From positions 1 through 21,883 of the IMG/VR virus record IMGVR_UViG_3300050821_002838: 21,883 bases of DNA, one strand, 5' to 3'. The notes beneath the pieces were generated by a model that was not told where the DNA came from, did no database searches, and saw only the letters and a program-made list of their open reading frames with translations. A program made the translations under genes and the position numbers. How positions within the stretch are numbered: the first letter of the stretch is position 1; each line of letters begins with the position of its first letter. This stretch comes from a virus. Positions 6,631 through 14,417 of the stretch are shown one piece after another.

Positions 6631-9070
6631 ATGGCGTTCCTGCCAGTACCGCTTTCGCGTGGCCTTTGCCAAATTTACTGTCAAACAGGTTTGCTGTATC
6701 CGGATGGGCCTTCAGATAGGCAACGGCTTGGTCGCCGTACTGCATCGGCACTCGATACTGATTACGCAGCGCGACATCATTGATTGGATCGCTGGCTACA
6801 CTCAGGAGCCGGTCATTGTGCCTATTAACCGATCGAATAGTGGTATCTTCAGCAATACCAAGGAGCTTGCGTAGACTTTCCGGCTCCATCTTGATCGTAC
6901 CGCTATAGGCTTTCTCCACGAAATCGCGATCGGCATCCGAGATATTCTGGCTCCCAACTGTTGATTTGATAAGGCCGCCAGCAATTGCCTTCATGCGCGA
7001 CTGCAACATTTCAGTTGCAACGGCCGGCGCATAGTCGCCCGGGACACCGAGATTGCGCAGCATCTTACTGGCATCGAGTTTTAGTTCGGCTCCAGCTCCG
7101 GTATAAGACTGGGCCAACGCTTGCTTGGCTTGCCTGAATGTCGGCAACGTATTTGCCAATTGCTGCGTGGCGTCGTATGATTTGGACATATCTCCAACGA
7201 ATTGCTGGTATGGCACCGCACCACCGAAGCGACGCGCGATGTCAGCTTCTCGGGTCGCCGTAACGCCTGTCGCCTGTCGCTGCGCCTGGGTCTGTATCTG
7301 CTCCTGGCGCTTTAACTCCAGTTGCCGGTCCTGCTCGGTCTGGGCGCGATACTGCTCCATCAAGATCGCATCCTGCTTGGCCCGCTTCTGCTGCTCGTCC
7401 TGGATGATCTGGTCGGCCTTCATCTTGACATACGGATTGTTCGGATAGTCGATGATCGCCTTTTGCGCCGCCTGCTCGGGCGCCGATTGCGGCGTCGGCT
7501 GCGGCATCGGCCGCGGCGGTTGTTTCTCCATCACATAGCCAAACTCCGGAGATTGCGCGCCTGCGGAAGGCGGCACGGAAGAGGGCGGCACTCTTGGCTG
7601 CAGTGGAGTTTGCGCCTGCGCCAGCTGTGCGCCAGGGACAGCGAACGGAATTGGTGGATTGGAAGCGGCCTCAGGCGGCGAAGTAGCCGTCATCGCCTCC
7701 AGCGGCGAGATCGGCGGTTGCATAGGGTTTGGTTGCGGCACCTCCGAAGCCGGGGGCTGTTGGCTCATCAGTGCTTTGGCAATTGCATCACGCCCCAGAG
7801 TTGGCGCAGGGACGGCACCAATCGGCGGCGCGTCGGATGCACTATCGTTGTAGCGCGACAGCGCAGTTGGCGGATAGGCTGATGGCTGCTCGGAGTCTTG
7901 CGCGATATGGAACAGGCCAGTTTGATCCAACGAGCCCTGCCGGCCTGGCTGTTGCTGAGATGCCTGCGGAACTGCCCCTCCGAGTGCGGTATCCCTAGCA
8001 TTTTTCCATTGCTGATCAGATAGCGGATAGGGTTCTGATACCTTGGTTTCATAGCGCGACATCGCCTTGAGAAATTTCAGACCATCGTCTGACGCCAGGA
8101 ACTCTCGTGTAATCGGCGTATCACGGGGTATTCCAGTCATCTTCTCGATGATTGGCGCATAGCTCTGGCCATGCCCTACCCATGTCCCAATCAGATCCTG
8201 CATCGTCTTGCCGGAGTACTGCGGACTTTCCGCCATTTTCTTGATAGCCCCGGCGGCGCCAGCCTCCTTGCTGGGATAAACCGCTGGTGTGTCATAGGGC
8301 GTGATTTGCATGCCAGGCTTACCGCCAAACGCCGCAGCATATTTGTCGTGCCACATGTTGAACGGATTGTTGAACCGTTCGCCCGCCGCTCGCGTTTTGT
8401 CGGCAAGTTCAGCTGCCGTGGGATAAGTCCCGCCAGTAATTGAAGATTGCGGGCCTGGCGTTGCCGCAGGCGGCACTTCGGATAAATTAGGCTCCTTGAA
8501 CCCCGCCGCGTTGCCGCCGGCTGGTGCCACAGCCATTCCGGGTGGGTTCATTTGTGTTGGCGCGAACATCGACCACGGCTGTTTTCCCGGAGGCGTCGTG
8601 ATTGACGGCGGTGGTGTCATGACGGGAGACAGAGGCGAGCTAACTTCCCTCTGCCCCTTTGCCATTTCGTCAGCGCCTAGATTAGGATTAACGTTGACGT
8701 CTTCCGCTGAAACGCCAGGCGGCAGAACCGCCGTGTCGATCGCCTTCGACGCTGGTGTCTCTACATCGTCATCAGACGGCGCATAAGCCGATTTTTGACC
8801 CGCACTCTCCGGCGCGTTACTTTCCGTAGGGGGGACTGCTGGCGCTACACCTCCAATATTTAATCCCCTGGCTTGCGCCTGCTGCGCCACATCCGCGCTC
8901 TGCAACATCCGCATCATGCCGATGTCGCCCATGGCGTCGCCGATCGAGGCCAGTCCCTCGCCCAAAGTCTTTGGATAGCCTTTCTTCTGCGACAGCATCG
9001 CCATGGCAATGCGCTGGCGCAGTTGCTGGTTGACATTGGGGTCATTACCCCAGAAGAAACCTTCAGCCAT
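6620..9070 (-). CDS. Large virion protein with lysozyme-like (structural muramidase) domain
   Basis: A protein of 816 residues, probably an internal or tail-tip virion component. Residues 1-65 are helical. About 65-225 is Pro-rich linker. About 229-344 resembles the lysozyme-like domain of phage structural peptidoglycan hydrolases (GERFNNPFNMWHDKYA, then PSKEAGAAGAIKKM and TMQDLIGTWVGHGQSYAP). About 380-540 is a second long Pro/Gln-rich linker. About 545-620 is a Gln/Arg-rich coiled coil. The C-terminal ~195 residues are helical. I cannot point to the catalytic Glu with confidence. The ATG at 9070 forms TGATG with the preceding stop and is preferred to the GTG at 9073. Expected role: local cell-wall opening during DNA entry. 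Confidence 0.75.
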   Translation of the reverse strand: MAEGFFWGNDPNVNQQLRQRIAMAMLSQKKGYPKTLGEGLASIGDAMGDIGMMRMLQSADVAQQAQARGLNIGGVAPAVPPTESNAPESAGQKSAYAPSDDDVETPASKAIDTAVLPPGVSAEDVNVNPNLGADEMAKGQREVSSPLSPVMTPPPSITTPPGKQPWSMFAPTQMNPPGMAVAPAGGNAAGFKEPNLSEVPPAATPGPQSSITGGTYPTAAELADKTRAAGERFNNPFNMWHDKYAAAFGGKPGMQITPYDTPAVYPSKEAGAAGAIKKMAESPQYSGKTMQDLIGTWVGHGQSYAPIIEKMTGIPRDTPITREFLASDDGLKFLKAMSRYETKVSEPYPLSDQQWKNARDTALGGAVPQASQQQPGRQGSLDQTGLFHIAQDSEQPSAYPPTALSRYNDSASDAPPIGAVPAPTLGRDAIAKALMSQQPPASEVPQPNPMQPPISPLEAMTATSPPEAASNPPIPFAVPGAQLAQAQTPLQPRVPPSSVPPSAGAQSPEFGYVMEKQPPRPMPQPTPQSAPEQAAQKAIIDYPNNPYVKMKADQIIQDEQQKRAKQDAILMEQYRAQTEQDRQLELKRQEQIQTQAQRQATGVTATREADIARRFGGAVPYQQFVGDMSKSYDATQQLANTLPTFRQAKQALAQSYTGAGAELKLDASKMLRNLGVPGDYAPAVATEMLQSRMKAIAGGLIKSTVGSQNISDADRDFVEKAYSGTIKMEPESLRKLLGIAEDTTIRSVNRHNDRLLSVASDPINDVALRNQYRVPMQYGDQAVAYLKAHPDTANLFDSKFGKGHAKAVLAGTPYGQ

Positions 9071-9315
9071 CACACACCTGCCCTTTGTGCATAATATTTA
9101 TCACGCTCGTCCTGTGCGTCCTGTAATTGCTGAGCATACTCAGCCTGCTGTGCCTGTTGCTGTTGCGCCTGAAAACTAGTCTGTATCGGATTTTGCGCTG
9201 GGGCTGGTGGTGTCCCCATCAACTGAATGGCTATTCTGTTGCGCATTACAGATTGTGGTGTCTGCGGCGAATTAATGCTGCCTAGCATGGGCAATCGTTG
9301 CATAAGTCCCGGCAT
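9070..9315 (-). CDS. Small Gln-rich structural-region protein (81 aa)
   Basis: Begins MPGLMQRLPMLGSINSPQTP and ends in a Gln/Ala-rich helix (QAQQQQAQQAEYAQQLQDAQ) likely to be a coiled coil. It sits between two large virion genes and shares one base with each through TGATG junctions at 9070 and 9315. The ATG at 9315 is preferred over the GTG at 9318. The helix resembles the Gln-rich parts of its neighbours, so a virion or assembly role is likely. No family is recognised. Confidence 0.65.
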   Translation of the reverse strand: MPGLMQRLPMLGSINSPQTPQSVMRNRIAIQLMGTPPAPAQNPIQTSFQAQQQQAQQAEYAQQLQDAQDERDKYYAQRAGV

Positions 9316-10649
9316 CACCCTGCCCTCAAGATTGAACCCATGACCTGCCTGTGATCGAGATGCTTGATGCCGCCGATCTCGGTGACGGCGCTCGGATCGA
9401 TCTGCTCAACATCCTGCGCCATCGGCCCGACATGCGGCGTATTGGTCGGATCGGCCTTGAAATTGTACTGATAGATCGGCAGTTGCTTCTTTTGCCCGGT
9501 CGGCGTTGCTGCAAACACCGTCGCAATCCGATTGATGTTGTCTTTCAGGCGGCGGTCGGACGCGCCGAGCTTGGCGGCGCCGCCGACCATCCCCAAAATG
9601 CCGCCCATCAGCGAATTGTAGTTCTGACTCTGCTGCTGGTAGACCTGCATGTTCTGGTTGAATTGGTTGTTGATCAGGCCGGCGACATCGGTAGTTGGGA
9701 TCTGGTTGGACGGCGTGTTGACAAAATTGGGGTTGGAAACCTGAGTACCCGACAACAGGCTGGTGATCTGGTTGATCGGAGCGTTTTGCGCCGCGTACTG
9801 CTCGGTCAGCCACTGATTGCGCGCCGTATTCTGGGCGCCGAAGGCGGCCTCGGCTTGCTGCAATTGTGCCTGCTGCGCGGTGTTGGCGAATTGGCCCTGG
9901 GTGGCGGCCTGCTGAAAGGCCTGCCCCTGCGCCGCATTCTGGAACCCGGCCTGCTGCTGCTGAATGCCCATTTCGGTGGCGCGCTGCTGCGTCGCGCCAG
10001 TGACAGCCTGTAGCCAGGCGTTATTTTCTTGCTGATTGAACGGCGTAAAGGCGTTGTTGTACGCCGTGCTCCCGTATCCGATGCCCTGGTCGGCCAGTTG
10101 CTGTTGCAATTGCTGCTTTTGAATATCGAGTTGCGGCTGCAGTTGCCCCATCAGGGCTTGCTGAATACCGGCCTGACTGAAAGTCGGATCATCGCCGTAA
10201 GTTTTGGTGATATTGCTGGCGTTGGCGAGGCCGCTAGTGTCGATCTGAGTCTGCGGCCCTGGTGTGCCGGCAATGGTGCTGGCCTGTCCTGCTGCCGGCG
10301 CCGCGCCTAGATTAACGCTGTTGGCCAACAGCCCCGGCAATCGTGCCGACTGGGCATTGCCAAGCCCCGCCAGATTGAGCTGTGCGGCCTGGTTCTGATT
10401 CTGGATCGCCTGCTCCTGCGGCGACAGCGTCGTGGTCGCGGTAAACCGCGGAATGGTATAAGTGGCTCCGGTATTGGGATCGCTCCATTGATAATTGCCG
10501 CTCTGGTCATAGTTCAACGAGCCAGTCGGCGTGTTCTGGTTGGTATTGTTGAGGAACGCATTCGCTACCGAGGTGCCGACATTAGTTGCTGTCGCCGCGC
10601 CAGCGGTGGCAAACGGATCAGGCGGGCTAGGGGCTGAGGGCTTTCCCAC
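9315..10649 (-). CDS. Virion protein with C-terminal S74 intramolecular chaperone domain
   Basis: A 444-residue protein. The first ~75 residues (ATNVGTSVANAFLNNTNQNT, SLNYDQSGNYQWSDP) are typical of podophage proteins annotated as tail fibre domain-containing. About 75-360 is Gln/Ala/Asn-rich helix, probably a long coiled coil. Residues 364-440 are a peptidase S74 (endosialidase-type chaperone) domain with SDRRLKDNI, YQYNF, HVGPMAQDVEQIDPSAV and a final helix. The Ser364-Lys369 dyad needed for self-cleavage is intact, so the mature protein is probably trimmed before SDRR. The gene starts with GTG at 10649, supported by AGGAG six bases upstream; no better ATG exists nearby. Confidence 0.85.
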   Translation of the reverse strand: MGKPSAPSPPDPFATAGAATATNVGTSVANAFLNNTNQNTPTGSLNYDQSGNYQWSDPNTGATYTIPRFTATTTLSPQEQAIQNQNQAAQLNLAGLGNAQSARLPGLLANSVNLGAAPAAGQASTIAGTPGPQTQIDTSGLANASNITKTYGDDPTFSQAGIQQALMGQLQPQLDIQKQQLQQQLADQGIGYGSTAYNNAFTPFNQQENNAWLQAVTGATQQRATEMGIQQQQAGFQNAAQGQAFQQAATQGQFANTAQQAQLQQAEAAFGAQNTARNQWLTEQYAAQNAPINQITSLLSGTQVSNPNFVNTPSNQIPTTDVAGLINNQFNQNMQVYQQQSQNYNSLMGGILGMVGGAAKLGASDRRLKDNINRIATVFAATPTGQKKQLPIYQYNFKADPTNTPHVGPMAQDVEQIDPSAVTEIGGIKHLDHRQVMGSILRAG

Positions 10650-10658
10650 GATCGACTC

Positions 10659-11075
10659 CTATTGCGGCTGCCCCATGGGCGGAATTTGCCCCGGTGCACC
10701 GGGTGGCGGCATTGGTGGTGGCACACCGGCCTGCGGGGTTTGTGGTAACGGCATTTGCGGCGCGCCTTGCGGCGGCATCGGTATCGGCTGCTGCGCGCCC
10801 AGATTGGGCACCGGACCGGGCATCGCGCCAGCCTGTGGCGGCTGACCACCGAGCGGCGGCGCTGGCATCGGCGGACGCGGCGGCATACCCGGCGGCATAC
10901 CCGGCGGCATACCCGGCGCACCTTGTGGCAGCGTTGGAGTCATTCCGACGCCGGGGGTTGGCCGCATCCCCTGAGTTGGCGGAACTGCCATTCTGGGCGG
11001 TGGGTTCTGCACATTCATCAATGCTTGGGTGATGGCATTGCGCTGATTATTCTGCATCGGGCTGAGCATCGGCAT
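10659..11075 (-). CDS. Pro/Gly/Met-rich low-complexity protein
   Basis: A 138-residue protein. The first ~30 residues are helical (MPMLSPMQNNQRNAITQALM). The rest is almost only Pro, Gly, Met, Gln and Ala, including GMPPGMPPGMPP encoded by a perfect 12-base tandem repeat. The start at 11075 is marked by a strong Shine-Dalgarno, AGGAG seven bases upstream; the longer frame to 11123 lies inside the GNAT-like gene. It is probably a disordered virion or assembly protein, or a flexible collagen-like linker. The repeat tract invites length variation between related phages. The low-complexity sequence makes homology uninformative. Confidence 0.7.
   Translation of the reverse strand: MPMLSPMQNNQRNAITQALMNVQNPPPRMAVPPTQGMRPTPGVGMTPTLPQGAPGMPPGMPPGMPPRPPMPAPPLGGQPPQAGAMPGPVPNLGAQQPIPMPPQGAPQMPLPQTPQAGVPPPMPPPGAPGQIPPMGQPQ
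10879..10914 (-). repeat. Perfect 12-bp tandem repeat, three copies
   Basis: GGCGGCATACCC (plus-strand view) occurs three times head to tail at 10879-10890, 10891-10902 and 10903-10914 without mismatch. It encodes the PPGM units of the Pro-rich protein in frame. Perfect identity suggests recent slippage or expansion. Confidence 0.95.
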
Positions 11076-11085
11076 TATAAATCTC

Positions 11086-11571
11086 CTACTCGGCCGCTTC
11101 GGCCATCTGCTCGTCCGGAACATGATGCCGGAGGCGTTTGTTGAATTTGTTGTTGCACCAGTCTTCGTAAGTCAGACACGCCAGCACGCCGTCTTTGTCG
11201 CGACCGAGTAGCCGCGGGATTTTAATCAGGCTGTAGCCGTATCTTGCTAGGATGTAGAGCAACTGTTCGTTCTCGGCCGGATTGCGTTGCACCACCATCT
11301 GGCAGCCGATTTGCAAAAACGGATACTGATACATCCGTCGCAATGTTTCACGTGAAAGCCAGTATTTATGCGGTAGCGCCGCGCCCGAAATCTCGATAAC
11401 ACCGGCTGCCGGGTCCCAGTTGTGATAGACAATGCCAGCAATCAGCCGACCATCCTCAACCACGCCAATCGCCTTCGAAGTATCCGGAAAACCCAGCATC
11501 CGGCACGACGGAATCATCTGCGAGACAAAATCGCAAACCGCTGCATCATGTCCGTAAACGTAACCGAGCAT
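11086..11571 (-). CDS. GNAT-like acetyltransferase-fold protein in the virion operon
   Basis: A 161-residue protein beginning MLGYVYGHDAAVCDFVSQMI. The layout fits the GNAT fold: an N-terminal helix, a strand pair IGVVEDGRLIAGIVYHNWD, a strand GVIEISGAAL, a helix WLSRETLRRMYQYPF, the strand/helix QMVVQRNPAENEQLLYILAR and the strand GYSLIKIPRL. The classical acetyl-CoA loop (R/Q-x-x-G-x-G/A) is not obvious, so it may be non-catalytic. GNAT-like proteins at this operon position are known from podophages (the T7 gp13 family is one example), where they act in virion assembly. The Shine-Dalgarno is weak. It follows the moron on the opposite strand and precedes the Pro-rich gene by 10 bases. Confidence 0.7.
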   Translation of the reverse strand: MLGYVYGHDAAVCDFVSQMIPSCRMLGFPDTSKAIGVVEDGRLIAGIVYHNWDPAAGVIEISGAALPHKYWLSRETLRRMYQYPFLQIGCQMVVQRNPAENEQLLYILARYGYSLIKIPRLLGRDKDGVLACLTYEDWCNNKFNKRLRHHVPDEQMAEAAE

Positions 11572-11615
11572 CAGCTTTAAACCTATTTTGTCATCACCAT
11601 TCCAAGAGACAAATC

Positions 11616-11921
11616 ATGAAATCCCTCATAATCACGGCGGCACTGCTTGTTTTGGCAGTACCGGCCGCTGCTGCTAAACAGCCAATTCCGACAGTCGTGC
11701 TGCGAGATATCTACGCCCTCCACAAGGCATACTTCCTTTGTTACCAAGCCGATCCGGCTCAACATCCCGCTGAGGAAATTAAGAAAGCATGCCCTACCGT
11801 TGACCAATTGCTGAAAAAACTGAAGACGCAGGGATATTGTGGTATCGGCCATATTGGCGTAGGCCGGTCCAGTAAAGACGGGAAACATTGCTACGCTATG
11901 CATTATCCAATCCCTCAATAG
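11616..11921 (+). CDS. Secreted four-Cys protein, moron (lysogenic conversion) candidate
   Basis: A 101-residue protein with a clear Sec signal peptide (MKSLIITAALLVLAVPAAAA, then KQ; cleavage probably after Ala20). The mature part of about 81 residues has four cysteines (Cys42, 59, 75, 92 of the precursor) that could form two periplasmic disulfides, and the motif YCGIGHIGVGRSSKDGKHCY. It is the only plus-strand gene inside the late operon. It has 44 bases before it and 17 after, consistent with an independently transcribed moron expressed in the lysogen. No convincing promoter or terminator could be assigned. Possible roles are changing the host envelope or superinfection exclusion. The reverse-strand frame here (11583-11930) is judged a shadow. 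Confidence 0.8.
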   Translation: MKSLIITAALLVLAVPAAAAKQPIPTVVLRDIYALHKAYFLCYQADPAQHPAEEIKKACPTVDQLLKKLKTQGYCGIGHIGVGRSSKDGKHCYAMHYPIPQ

Positions 11922-11938
11922 TTGCTTCATACCTACTA

Positions 11939-13756
11939 CTAACGCGCCTTTTGATTGTAGGCCGCAGCTATGCTGTTTAGCGTGACATTGCCGTTAGCAT
12001 CACGCAAATCCCTGGCCTGCGCCGCTGCTGTAGCGCCAGTAAGGATAGGAATTGTCGTGTCGCCTCGCAGAAGACCTGCCATCCACGGCGCATTAGCGGT
12101 TGCAACTGGATTGAAGTTAAGGGCCTGCAACACGCTATACTGTATAGGAACGTCGTATTGGCCAAGAACAAGACCCGGATTGCGAGCCAGGGCACGAGCG
12201 GCCATGTCGTTATAGGAGTAGATCTGGTCAGCAGGAGAAGCTTGTTGATATTGCTGGAAGGTCAGTCCGCCCAAGGTACCGCCAGCATCTTTGAACTGAC
12301 CGCTTGACATCTGCCCCAGACCCCAGTTGCCATACATATTCGATCTCGGATTCCAATTGCTCTCTTCCTGGAATAGGGCTCCGAGAGCTGCCGGATCTAT
12401 TCCCAGCGAACCGGCAGTGGATTTAACCCCACTCAGTACATCAGGGTTATTGCCTCCGCCCTTTTGCCACCACGGAGTGGGCGTCGCCCCTTGCTGGAAA
12501 GTGTTGTAATCATTGCTAGGACTGACGAAATCGGCCATGCCGAATGAATTACGCCCCTCGTTTTGGCCATACTGCACATAATGCAGGTTGGCGAATTGCT
12601 CCTGATTTCCGCCCGCCGCCTGCGCCGCGCGCAGAACGTCGGGATTGGCAATCAGATACTGATCCTCGGGGCTTATCCCCAGTCCGTAGCCGCCGCGTCC
12701 TTCGTTTTGGCCATAGTCCAGGTAGTGTTGCTCCGCAAATAGCTCAGGGTTCATCCCTGAACTCCCCGCAGCGGCAGCTACATCAGGGTTGGCGGCAAAA
12801 TATTGTTGGGTTGCAGTTTTGAGATAAGGATTGTCGCTTAGATACTGCTGTTCTGGGTTTGCCGTCAGCCCCATCCCGGCGCGACCTTCATCGAAGCCAT
12901 AATTAACGTAGTGCTTTTCTGCATACAAATTGGGATCCATCCCGGATGCCGCAGCTGCGGCAGCCACATCTGGATTGGCAGCAAAATATGCCGCCGCAGG
13001 GCCAGTGGCCGTTTGAGACGGACTACCAACGAGTCCAAATCCCTGACGCCCTTCGTTCTGGCCGTAATTCTGGAAGTGCTGCTCCGCATACTGCAGCGGA
13101 TCCATACCGGACGATGAGGCAGCAGACGCAACATCGGGGTTGGCCTGCAGATATTGCTGAGCGGCTCCGCTGAGCCAGGGCTGCTCCTGACCCCAAGCCA
13201 TGACAGGAGGACTGCCGCCTCCCGTGGTACCAAAATACGGATCGACACCGCCTTGACCAAACGGAGAACCACCGCCGCCATAATACAATCCACCAGGTGA
13301 ACCTGAGTATGGCTCCATAGTAGCGCTGCCACCACTTGGGGTAGGAGCGTAGGTATTGGGATCAAATGCACTTTGATTGGTGCTCCAATTATAGGGGCTC
13401 AACATTCCGCCGGTATATGGATCAGACCACCGCTGATCAAATGTAGCAGCTTGATTGCCGCCAAAAGTATCACCACCATAAATGCCGTAACTCGCAGCCG
13501 GCGACACCGGAGTTGAAGAATAGGGGTCGCCGTAATAGCCGGTGGCACGACCGTAAGCCGCGCCCATTCCGGAATAATAATCCGTCAGACTGCCAAAGCC
13601 GCCGCCACCATACAGCGTAGCGGGGTTATAAGAAGCTTGGCTTGCGTTGTTGACGTAGTTCAGGTTGGCGTTGTTCTGTGCCGCGTAATTTGGATTGCCG
13701 GCGAAGTAGGCGCCGCCACCAAAACCCATGTTGGGAATGCCGCTGACATCCACCAT
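11939..13756 (-). CDS. Virion protein with four repeats and a lytic transglycosylase (SLT) domain
   Basis: A 605-residue protein. Residues 1-190 are Gly/Tyr/Ser/Asn-rich low complexity. Residues 199-408 hold four ~44-residue repeats of the type YF.ANPDVAAAA..SGM, then AE.HY..YG.NEGR.G.GL. Residues ~440-605 resemble a soluble lytic transglycosylase: GIDPAALGALFQEESNW with Glu464 or Glu465 as the likely catalytic acid, then GNWGLGQMS and a helical end ALNFNP to NSIAAAYNQ. The enzyme should cleave peptidoglycan during DNA entry; the repeats may be structural or adhesive. The start at 13756 is supported by GGGAG eight bases upstream. It is three bases from the preceding stop. Fold assignment is by motif only. 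Confidence 0.8.
   Translation of the reverse strand: MVDVSGIPNMGFGGGAYFAGNPNYAAQNNANLNYVNNASQASYNPATLYGGGGFGSLTDYYSGMGAAYGRATGYYGDPYSSTPVSPAASYGIYGGDTFGGNQAATFDQRWSDPYTGGMLSPYNWSTNQSAFDPNTYAPTPSGGSATMEPYSGSPGGLYYGGGGSPFGQGGVDPYFGTTGGGSPPVMAWGQEQPWLSGAAQQYLQANPDVASAASSSGMDPLQYAEQHFQNYGQNEGRQGFGLVGSPSQTATGPAAAYFAANPDVAAAAAASGMDPNLYAEKHYVNYGFDEGRAGMGLTANPEQQYLSDNPYLKTATQQYFAANPDVAAAAGSSGMNPELFAEQHYLDYGQNEGRGGYGLGISPEDQYLIANPDVLRAAQAAGGNQEQFANLHYVQYGQNEGRNSFGMADFVSPSNDYNTFQQGATPTPWWQKGGGNNPDVLSGVKSTAGSLGIDPAALGALFQEESNWNPRSNMYGNWGLGQMSSGQFKDAGGTLGGLTFQQYQQASPADQIYSYNDMAARALARNPGLVLGQYDVPIQYSVLQALNFNPVATANAPWMAGLLRGDTTIPILTGATAAAQARDLRDANGNVTLNSIAAAYNQKAR
12533..13162 (-). repeat. Four protein-level repeats (ANPDVA...HY..YG..EGR)
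   Basis: Four imperfect copies of a ~44-residue unit lie at residues 199-242, 255-298, 316-359 and 365-408 of the 605-residue protein. Each has A-N-P-D-V near the start and H-(F/Y)-x-x-Y-G-x-(N/D)-E-G-R near the end. Copies 1-3 are closest; copy 4 is more diverged (RAAQAAGGNQEQFANLHY). A partial start (QQYLSDNPYL) precedes copy 3. Similar ANPDVA/YG..EGR units occur in some bacterial surface and secreted proteins. Confidence 0.85.
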
Positions 13757-13759
13757 GGC

Positions 13760-14404
13760 TCAACTCCCGAACGGTACTGGCTGAGTCTGGCCCCACGTCA
13801 CGCCATTCTGCGCCGCCGTCAGCCCGGGATAAGAGCCGTTGACCATGGTCGGCAGATAACCGTAGCGCTGCAGATGCGCCTGCGCGTAAGCCTGCAATTG
13901 ATCATTGAAGCTAGCCTGTGCCGCCTGGTTTTTTGCCACCTGCTGCGCGATGGCGGCACGGCGCGCCGTGGGATCGTAAGGCGTACCTTGTGCCTGGGCC
14001 CGCAGTGCCGCCGGATCCACCATGCTGTCACCATAGATTTGATTGCTGGGGAGCGGCACACCAGGACCACCAAAATTGGGCTGTCGCGCCTGTGGCGGCT
14101 GCCATGCACCCGGCATCGCGGTGGCGTCGACATCAGCGCGGCTCATGCTGTGCGCGGCATTCCAGGCGGCAACGGCATCCTGCGAAGGCTTATATCCGGC
14201 GATGTAAGCCGGCGCGAACAGATCGCCCATCGCGCCTTGCTGCTTGTAAGCTTGATAGATGTCAGGCTGCGCCGGCGGCGGGGCGCCTTGTGCGGCCTCG
14301 GCCAGCGCAATCGCCGCCGGCAACGAGTAGCCGGCATTGGCGGCTGACGCAGGTCCGGTTGCGGGCGCGGAGGACGCTGCCGATGAGGCCGACGATGCCG
14401 CCAT
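13760..14404 (-). CDS. Uncharacterised virion protein (214 aa)
   Basis: Begins with an Ala/Ser-rich stretch (MAASSASSAASSAPATGPAS). It then has Ala-rich helices, a Pro-rich centre, a basic helical segment (ARRAAIAQQVAKNQAAQASF) and a C-terminal region ending GQTQPVPFGS. The start at 14404 has AAGGAG nine bases upstream. It lies between the tail nozzle and the SLT virion protein, where P22-like phages encode ejection proteins or chaperones. No signal or TM segment is seen and no family is recognised. A small internal virion protein is the best guess. Confidence 0.65.
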   Translation of the reverse strand: MAASSASSAASSAPATGPASAANAGYSLPAAIALAEAAQGAPPPAQPDIYQAYKQQGAMGDLFAPAYIAGYKPSQDAVAAWNAAHSMSRADVDATAMPGAWQPPQARQPNFGGPGVPLPSNQIYGDSMVDPAALRAQAQGTPYDPTARRAAIAQQVAKNQAAQASFNDQLQAYAQAHLQRYGYLPTMVNGSYPGLTAAQNGVTWGQTQPVPFGS

Positions 14405-14417
14405 TTTTTCTTACTCC

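Noticed and set aside
9351-10013. Long plus-strand ORF (220 aa) opposite the S74-domain gene
   Set aside because: Leu/Arg-rich shadow of a GC-rich Gln-coding gene; no start signal and no recognisable domain.
11572-11615. Promoter for the secreted moron
   Set aside because: A TTGTCA is present, but no properly spaced -10 box fits before the start codon, so no promoter is claimed.
11583-11930. 115-residue minus-strand ORF in the moron locus
   Set aside because: It would fit the operon direction, but its sequence lacks protein-like features. The plus-strand frame has a clean signal peptide and four paired cysteines.
12533-13162. CRISPR-like repeat array
   Set aside because: The repeats are diverged, in frame and ~130-200 bases apart at protein level; there are no identical short repeats with unique spacers.
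13637-14347. Long plus-strand ORF (236 aa) opposite the 214- and 605-residue genes
   Set aside because: Antisense to two well-supported genes across their junction; Arg-rich composition typical of shadow frames.
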